Below, piece after piece: positions 6,195-10,536 of a stretch of DNA of 10,536 nucleotides. The position numbers and the translations under genes are program-made. Source of the DNA: DASRTE01 sp035253685. GTDB lineage: Bacteria > Actinomycetota > Actinomycetes > Jiangellales > Jiangellaceae. The notes under the pieces are model-generated. The model did not search any database. It saw only the letters and a program-made list of their open reading frames with translations, and had not been told where the DNA came from. Numbering within the stretch: the first letter of the stretch is position 1; each line of letters begins with the position of its first letter. Location: contig DATFBR010000023.1 of assembly GCA_035253685.1 (NCBI GenBank), positions 1 to 10,536 of the forward strand. The letters run 5' to 3'.

Positions 6195-7319
6195 GTGGCG
6201 ACGTACCTGGACCCGGACGAGCTCGAGGCGGTGCGTGAAGCGGCGATCGCGTCGTTCGCCGATCCGCAGGCGCGGCCGCTGCTGTTCGAGGGTGTCCTTC
6301 CGGCCTATGTCGCGACCCTGCCGTACCTACAGTCCCCGGCTCTGCAGATCACCTCGGACCTGATGAAGATGAACGGCGTCGAGCGGCTCGTCGACGGATC
6401 GGTACCGCTGCAGAACTGGCTGCACAACGCCGCCCGGATGGCCCTCGAGGAAATGCGCCGAGCCACGTTCCAGCAGGCTCTGGACAGCGTGGCGAGCCAG
6501 GCGTCCGGCGAGCCCGACCTGGGGCCCATCGCGGAACCGGCCGAGCTGCAGGAAGAGATCGTCTTCCAGGACGACACAGTCCCGTTCGACTTCCTCGCTC
6601 GTGGCGCCGTGGCCGGAGCGTCGGTCGGGCACCTCACCGTGCCGCCGTACCAGGACGGCGTTCGGCGGATGACGCCGCTGGGTGCGCCGGCATACCCGCA
6701 CGGAGGCACCGGCTGGCTGATCACCCCGACGCTGCTCGTGACCAACCATCACGTCCTGAACGCGCGATCGGCCGTCGAGGGGCCGGCGCCCCAGGCCAGT
6801 GCGGAGGACCTCGCCCTGCAGGCGACGGGGACGGTCGTCCGCTTCGACTACGACGCGGAGTCGGCCGGTGGTGTCGAAGTGGGCTGCTCCGACGTCGTCG
6901 CCTGGTCTACCGACCTCGACTACGCCGTGCTGCGCCTGACCGAGCCGGCCGGACGTGCCGGTCTTCCGGTCCGGTCGGCCACGCTGGACGCGAAACTCGA
7001 GGACAACGTGCCGGTGAACGTGATCCAACATCCGGACGGCAAGGCCAAGCGCATCGGCCTGCGCAACAACATCGTGCACGGCACGACAGAGCGCGACATC
7101 CGGTACTTCACCGACACCCAGCGCGGATCGTCCGGCTCCCCGGTCCTCACCGACGACTGGGTGGTGTGCGCGCTGCACCGGGGATCGCGCCGGGTCGACG
7201 TCAAGTTCCAGGGCAAGAGCAGCGCGTACGTCAACGTCGGCACGCAGATCTCTGCCGTGCTCGCCGACCTGGCGGAGCGCAATCCGACGGCGCACGACGA
7301 GGTTCGCGCGCTGCAGTGA
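6195..7319 (+). CDS. Trypsin-like serine protease with N-terminal EAD1-like domain
   Basis: A 374-residue predicted cytoplasmic protein with no signal peptide. Residues 5-85 form a small helical domain with the pattern of effector-associated domain 1: DPDELEAVREAAIASF, then VERLVDGSVPLQNWLHNA. EADs act as adaptors through homotypic contacts with STAND or other switch proteins. A linker of about 60 residues follows, then a trypsin-fold protease domain (about 165-350). Its triad is visible: H186 in TNHHV, D242 in DLDYAVLRL and S313 in RGSSGSPV, preceded by the first barrel strands GTGWLITPTLLVTNHH. The motif set is closer to V8/HtrA-like bacterial trypsins than to digestive trypsin. It lies 8 bases after the STAND gene and begins with GTG. 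The likely role is an effector protease that cuts host or invader proteins once recruited. Its substrate is unknown. The protease call is firm; the EAD1 call is moderate. Confidence 0.85.
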   Translation: MATYLDPDELEAVREAAIASFADPQARPLLFEGVLPAYVATLPYLQSPALQITSDLMKMNGVERLVDGSVPLQNWLHNAARMALEEMRRATFQQALDSVASQASGEPDLGPIAEPAELQEEIVFQDDTVPFDFLARGAVAGASVGHLTVPPYQDGVRRMTPLGAPAYPHGGTGWLITPTLLVTNHHVLNARSAVEGPAPQASAEDLALQATGTVVRFDYDAESAGGVEVGCSDVVAWSTDLDYAVLRLTEPAGRAGLPVRSATLDAKLEDNVPVNVIQHPDGKAKRIGLRNNIVHGTTERDIRYFTDTQRGSSGSPVLTDDWVVCALHRGSRRVDVKFQGKSSAYVNVGTQISAVLADLAERNPTAHDEVRALQ

Positions 7320-7323
7320 CACG

Positions 7324-7332
7324 AAGGGGGAG
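7324..7332 (+). promoter_or_regulatory. Strong ribosome binding site AAGGGGGAG for the second protease
   Basis: AAGGGGGAG lies 5 bases before the ATG at 7338, in the 18-base gap after the first protease gene. It is the strongest Shine-Dalgarno-like sequence within the operon and fixes the start of the last gene. Confidence 0.6.
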
Positions 7333-7337
7333 CAGTC

Positions 7338-8402
7338 ATGACCAGTCGTTCACCGGTGGCCACCGACCCGGCCACCATCTTCACCGATCTGGAGGCGGCG
7401 GCCCAGCGAGCCCGCGACCGTGCGGCTCGAGAGCTGGAGCAGCAGGAGTCCGTCGAGGAGCTCCGTGCGGACGCGCCGGCGTCTGCGGCCGTCAGCAGGG
7501 CGGTGCGCGAGGCGCGCGGCGCGGTGCTCATGGACGGCGCATCGGCGCTGGAGAAGCTGGCCAAGGATCCGGACACGGACCTGAGCGAACCGGAGCGGTT
7601 CGGCGTCGAGGCAATCGTCCTGCTCGAGGGCCGGCCCGCACTGCCCGTCCAGGGAGGCGACTTCTGGAACCCTCCCGAGGAGTGGCAGAGCCTCCTGGAC
7701 CACCGGGCGGCGATCAGGGCGTCGATCGCCCGCGTGGGCCGGATCGACGTGACCGGCCACCCCGACCTGGACTGGATCGGCACCGGCTTCCTGGTCGCGG
7801 CGGACGTCGTCATGACCAACCGTCACGTGGCCTCGGAGTTCAGCCGCCGCGACGGTGACGGCTGGACGTTCCGCAGCGGGCGGAGCGCCCGGATCGACCT
7901 GCTCGAGGAGCTCGGCGGCTCGCCGGCGCTCGAGTTCGCCGTCACCGACGTCATCGGCATCCACGAGGACGAGGACGTCGACCTTGCCCTGCTGCGCATC
8001 GCCGTCACCGGAACCGGCGACGCGGCACTGCCGCAGCCGTTGCGGATCGCCGGTGCCGAACCCGACGACCTGGTCGGACGTCCGGTCTACGTCGTCGGTT
8101 ATCCGGCCTGGGACGGACGACGCAACGAGCCCGAGCCGATGCGGCGGATCTTCATGGATGTCTACAACGTCAAGCGACTCCAGCCGGGTGTCACCGTCGC
8201 GTCGCAGACGCCGGAGACCGTGCTCCGGCACGACTGCTCGACCCTCGGCGGCAACAGCGGTTCCCCGGTGTTCGACCTGGCCAGCCACACCGTCGTCGGC
8301 CTACATTTCGGCGGCCGCTACGGCGTCGGCAACTACGCCGTTCCGATGTGGCGGCTGGTCGACGACTCGCTGGTCGCGTCCGCAGGCCTGAACTTCGCCT
8401 GA
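7338..8402 (+). CDS. Second trypsin-like serine protease with a different N-terminal region
   Basis: A 354-residue protein without a signal peptide. Residues 10-75 are charged and alanine-rich, probably a helical or coiled-coil segment. Residues 85-140 (GVEAIVLLEGRPALPVQ, then WQSLLDHRAAIRASIARVGR) form a short conserved-looking region, similar to the pre-protease segment seen in a group of bacterial trypsin-like peptidases found next to ATPases or nucleases. The protease domain starts near 147 (GTGFLVAADVVMTNRHV). Its triad is H163, D215 (DVDLALLRI) and S307 (GGNSGSPVF). It shares only the catalytic motifs with the neighbouring protease and lacks the EAD1-like module, so it is not a recent tandem duplicate. 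As the last gene of the operon it may be activated by the first protease or act as a second effector. Target and activation are unknown. The start is fixed by a strong ribosome binding site. Confidence 0.85.
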   Translation: MTSRSPVATDPATIFTDLEAAAQRARDRAARELEQQESVEELRADAPASAAVSRAVREARGAVLMDGASALEKLAKDPDTDLSEPERFGVEAIVLLEGRPALPVQGGDFWNPPEEWQSLLDHRAAIRASIARVGRIDVTGHPDLDWIGTGFLVAADVVMTNRHVASEFSRRDGDGWTFRSGRSARIDLLEELGGSPALEFAVTDVIGIHEDEDVDLALLRIAVTGTGDAALPQPLRIAGAEPDDLVGRPVYVVGYPAWDGRRNEPEPMRRIFMDVYNVKRLQPGVTVASQTPETVLRHDCSTLGGNSGSPVFDLASHTVVGLHFGGRYGVGNYAVPMWRLVDDSLVASAGLNFA

Positions 8403-8489
8403 TCCCGTCTGATCGGGCGAGTGCCTGCCACCTTCTGTTGCATTGGACGCTGGCCCTCGCTGGCGACCGGTGTGTCGGTGTGGTTCAGT

Positions 8490-8565
8490 ACGGTGCCGCA
8501 GACGCAGGTGGATCCGACGGCGCGGTCCCGACCCGCGCCGTGACGACGGTGCCGTCAGCGCAGGT
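8490..8565. repeat. Pair of imperfect 20-base direct repeats flanking a hairpin
   Basis: Bases 8490-8509 and 8546-8565 share ACGGTGCCG at their left ends and GCAGGT at their right ends, with about four mismatches between. The 9-bp hairpin lies between them. The pair could be the trace of a small duplication or insertion, or chance similarity in GC-rich sequence. Confidence 0.25.
8517..8541. terminator. Candidate bidirectional terminator hairpin
   Basis: ACGGCGCGG and CCGCGCCGT form a perfect 9-bp stem around the 7-base loop TCCCGAC, located between two converging operons. There is no U tract on either side, so a classical intrinsic terminator is not shown. In high-GC actinobacteria, hairpins without U tracts are common at gene ends, which makes a terminator or RNA 3'-end stabiliser plausible. 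Confidence 0.45.
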
Positions 8566-8583
8566 CGGGCGCACCGGCCCCGC

Positions 8584-9624
8584 TCAGCTCCGGAACAGGG
8601 CCACCTTCAGCGCGCCGGTGTCAGCAGGCCGGGAGAAGGCGTCGTACGCGTCCTGCATCTCGTGGATGCCGTACCGGTGCGTGATCAGGCCGTCGACGTC
8701 GAGCCGGCGGCTGGCCAGCATGCGCAGCAGCGTCGGCGTCGTGTAGGTGTCGACCAACCCGGTCGTCACGGTCACGTCGCGGATCCACAGTGTCTCCAGG
8801 TGCAACGTCGCGGGGCTGCCGTGCACGCCCACGTTGGCGACGTGTCCACCGGGCCGCACCAAGGTGGTGCACATCTCGAACGTCTCCGGAATTCCGACGG
8901 CCTCGACGGCAACGTCGGCACCGAGGCCATCGGTCAGCTCGTTCAAAGCCCCCGGCACGTCGTCGCCCGGATCCAGTGCCGCGTCGGCACCGAACCGCTT
9001 CGCGGCGTCTCGACGCGCGGGTGCGGAGTCGACCGCGACGATCGCCGAGGGTGTCAGCAGTCGCGCCGTGATGATGGCGGCAAGGCCGATCGGACCGGCC
9101 CCGACGATCACGACCACGTCACCGGGACGGACGGCGCCCGAGGTCACCCCTACCTCGTAGGACGTGGGCAGGATGTCGGCGAGCATGAGCGCCGACTCGT
9201 CGCTGACCGATTCCGGCAACACGTGTGTCGAGGTGTCCGCGAAGGGAACACGCACCATCTCGGCCTGGGTGCCGTCAATGCGGTGGCCGAGGATCCAGCC
9301 GCCGCCACCGATGCATTGCCCGTACCTCGCCTCGCGGCAGAAGCGGCACCGACCGCAGGCGCTGATGCACGAGATCAGGACGCGTTCGCCCTCGTGCACC
9401 TGGCGGATGCCGGCTCCGACCTCGAGAACGGTTCCCACAGCCTCGTGACCGAGAATCCGCGGCGGCTCCGCGGTCGGCACGTCCCCCTTGAGGATGTGCA
9501 GGTCCGTGCCGCAGATCGTGACGGCGTCCACGCGCACGACGGCGTCCTCGGCGTCCTGGATCACGGGGTCCGGTACGTCCTCCCAGGACCTGCGGCCGGG
9601 GCCGTGGTAGACGAGCGCTCTCAT
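8584..9624 (-). CDS. Zinc-dependent medium-chain alcohol dehydrogenase
   Basis: A 346-residue protein of usual length for medium-chain dehydrogenases, which oxidise alcohols or reduce aldehydes and ketones with NAD(P). Catalytic zinc ligands are C38 (ICGTD), H60 (LGHEAVG) and probably D150 (LMLADILPT), the ligand set of the Thermoanaerobacter secondary alcohol dehydrogenase group. The structural-zinc cysteines are C90, C93, C96 and C104 in ACGRCRFCREARYGQC. The coenzyme fold shows GAGPIG (175-180), with D199 at the end of the second strand favouring NAD over NADP. The substrate cannot be fixed; isopropanol- or butanediol-type alcohols are possible. The gene starts one base after the stop of the Acg-like gene, with AAGGAGG 5 bases before the ATG, so the two form an operon. 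All key residues are present and there is no sign of decay. Confidence 0.92.
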   Translation of the reverse strand: MRALVYHGPGRRSWEDVPDPVIQDAEDAVVRVDAVTICGTDLHILKGDVPTAEPPRILGHEAVGTVLEVGAGIRQVHEGERVLISCISACGRCRFCREARYGQCIGGGGWILGHRIDGTQAEMVRVPFADTSTHVLPESVSDESALMLADILPTSYEVGVTSGAVRPGDVVVIVGAGPIGLAAIITARLLTPSAIVAVDSAPARRDAAKRFGADAALDPGDDVPGALNELTDGLGADVAVEAVGIPETFEMCTTLVRPGGHVANVGVHGSPATLHLETLWIRDVTVTTGLVDTYTTPTLLRMLASRRLDVDGLITHRYGIHEMQDAYDAFSRPADTGALKVALFRS

Positions 9625-9625
9625 G

Positions 9626-10536
9626 TCAGCCTCCTTGTCGAGTTGCGGAATCGGTCGGTATCGGAGTCGGTGGCTCGGCGACGAGCACGTCGCCGAGCTC
9701 GCGACGCGGCGTGGGCGCGACGTGCGGCCCGAAGCCGAAGCGGAGCAGTACTTGTGGATGCCCGGGCAGACCGAGCGCCCGCGCCAGCTGGAGCCGTATC
9801 GAGGAGATCTCGATCGGCTGGTTCAGGAACGACGCCTGCAACCCTGCTGCCGTCGCCGTGAGCAGGACCCGCTGCAGCGCCTGGCCCGCAGCCAGCCAGT
9901 CGGTCTTCTCATCGGATGAGGTGACGATCAGCGCCAGTAGTGCGGACAGCCTCGACAGCTCGTCGTCCTTGGCCGCCTGCGACGTGCCGACGTCGAACGT
10001 GCGCACCATCAACGGGCCGACGACGGACTGGAGCTCGGACAGGCCGAGGGCGTAGCCCGGCATGCCGTCGTCGCGCATCGGATGGCTGGTGCGCATCCAG
10101 TGGGCCAGCTCGCGACGGAACGCTGGTTCGGACATCTGGATGTAGTCCGCGTCGGTGACGAACCACGTGACCTTGTGGCGCTGCTCGTCCGGGACGTCGA
10201 ACAGCCACGCACCTTCGGCGAACGCCGCGTTGCGCAGATCGTGGACGATCTTCTCGTCGACCGGCGTCGGGTCGAACGCACGGCGACAGGTGTGCCGGTT
10301 GGTGATCGCGGCGAACAGCCGCTCCGTCTCGACGTTCGGCGTGGCCGAGCGACCGGACAGCTCCACCCGAGCGAGCAGGTCGGAGTCCGCGCCGCACGGC
10401 AGGATCGATACGTCGACGCCTTCCCCGACGTGGCCCAGCGCCAGCCGCAGGTTGCACAGGGCGGCGCCACAGCTCATGACCAGTTCGCGCTCATCGGGAT
10501 CGACGACCGGCAGGCGCCGGCGGCGATCGGCGTACA
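9626..10536 (-). CDS. Acg/Rv3131-like nitroreductase-fold flavoprotein (5' end beyond window)
   Basis: About 302 residues are visible. The frame continues through the right edge, and the residues there (ADRRRRLPVVDPDERELVMS) belong to the conserved N-terminal part of the family, so the true start lies outside and the internal ATG at 10477 is not the start. Family marks are ELVMSCGAALCNLRLAL, the repeated-nitroreductase motif NRHTCRRAFDPTPVD, the helical centre, and the C-terminal PGHPQVLLRFGFG. The relatives are the mycobacterial Acg family (Rv2032, Rv3127, Rv3131), hypoxia- and nitric-oxide-induced proteins under DosR control. Known structure of that family shows a buried flavin, so classical nitroreductase activity is doubtful. 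A storage or redox role for FMN has been proposed. It is followed one base later by the alcohol dehydrogenase gene. Any DosR-type promoter would lie outside this window. Confidence 0.88.
   Translation of the reverse strand, partial: YADRRRRLPVVDPDERELVMSCGAALCNLRLALGHVGEGVDVSILPCGADSDLLARVELSGRSATPNVETERLFAAITNRHTCRRAFDPTPVDEKIVHDLRNAAFAEGAWLFDVPDEQRHKVTWFVTDADYIQMSEPAFRRELAHWMRTSHPMRDDGMPGYALGLSELQSVVGPLMVRTFDVGTSQAAKDDELSRLSALLALIVTSSDEKTDWLAAGQALQRVLLTATAAGLQASFLNQPIEISSIRLQLARALGLPGHPQVLLRFGFGPHVAPTPRRELGDVLVAEPPTPIPTDSATRQGG
9630..9636 (-). promoter_or_regulatory. Strong ribosome binding site AAGGAGG for the alcohol dehydrogenase
   Basis: AAGGAGG is a near-perfect anti-16S match, 5 bases before the ATG at 9624, and is built from the last sense codons of the Acg-like gene. 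It fixes the dehydrogenase start and predicts strong translation of the second gene. Confidence 0.75.

Larger units (their letters stand above)
8403..8583. other. Convergent intergenic region
   Basis: These 181 bases separate the ends of the plus-strand protease operon and the minus-strand redox operon. They contain a 9-bp perfect hairpin (8517-8541) flanked by two imperfect 20-base direct repeats (8490-8509 and 8546-8565). No gene is supported; short minus-strand frames are interrupted and match no family I recognise. Confidence 0.5.

Noticed and set aside
8405..8418. CCCG/CGGG stem just after the second protease as a terminator
   Set aside because: Only four base pairs; the 9-bp hairpin at 8517-8541 is a much better candidate.
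8443..9861. Plus-strand open frame of 472 codons
   Set aside because: It is antisense to the alcohol dehydrogenase, which has all its zinc and coenzyme residues; the plus-strand product has no recognisable motif.
9626..10477. Nitroreductase-like gene starting at the ATG at 10477
   Set aside because: Family-typical residues (YADRRRRLPVVDPDEREL) continue upstream in the same frame to the window edge, so this ATG is internal.

Overview
The window is GC-rich throughout, with strongly GC-biased third codon positions. It carries a DUF222/13E12-type gene, an Acg-like flavoprotein and a STAND ATPase with tandem helical repeats. Together these point to a chromosomal segment of a high-GC actinobacterium, possibly a Pseudonocardia- or Frankia-like genus; the genus is a guess. 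No rRNA, tRNA, CRISPR array or complete transposon was seen.

Left part (1-1900), all on the minus strand. A DUF222/13E12-family gene runs off the left edge. A one-mismatch actinobacterial SOS (LexA) box lies across its start. Next comes a 241-base gap holding gene debris, including a short-chain-dehydrogenase-like fragment. A SnoaL-like gene follows, joined by a 4-base ATGA overlap to a 47-codon reading frame. That small frame looks like a UPF0060/YnfA membrane protein whose middle has been deleted in frame.

Centre (2097-8402), plus strand. This is a compact four-gene operon: a 377-aa P-loop ATPase, a 990-aa STAND/NACHT-like ATPase with C-terminal helical repeats, a trypsin-like protease with an N-terminal effector-associated-domain-like module, and a second trypsin-like protease with a different N-terminus. 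The genes overlap or lie 8-18 bases apart. Both proteases keep a complete His-Asp-Ser triad, and neither has a signal peptide. The arrangement resembles the NTP-dependent conflict systems described in bacteria: STAND ATPases as sensors or switches, EADs as homotypic adaptors, and trypsin-like enzymes as effectors. The inferred model is that the large ATPase senses an invasion-related signal, the small ATPase and EAD recruit the proteases, and the proteases cleave intracellular targets, possibly as a cascade. This is the most interesting system in the window.

Right part (8584-10536), minus strand. A two-gene operon, converging on the defence-like operon, encodes an Acg/Rv3131-like nitroreductase-fold protein (5' end outside the window) and a zinc-dependent alcohol dehydrogenase one base downstream, whose strong ribosome binding site lies inside the last codons of the first gene. 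A perfect 9-bp hairpin sits between the converging operons. The operon is thus flanked on the left by debris and a 13E12-type gene and on the right by housekeeping-like redox genes, which fits an accessory insertion at a variable site.
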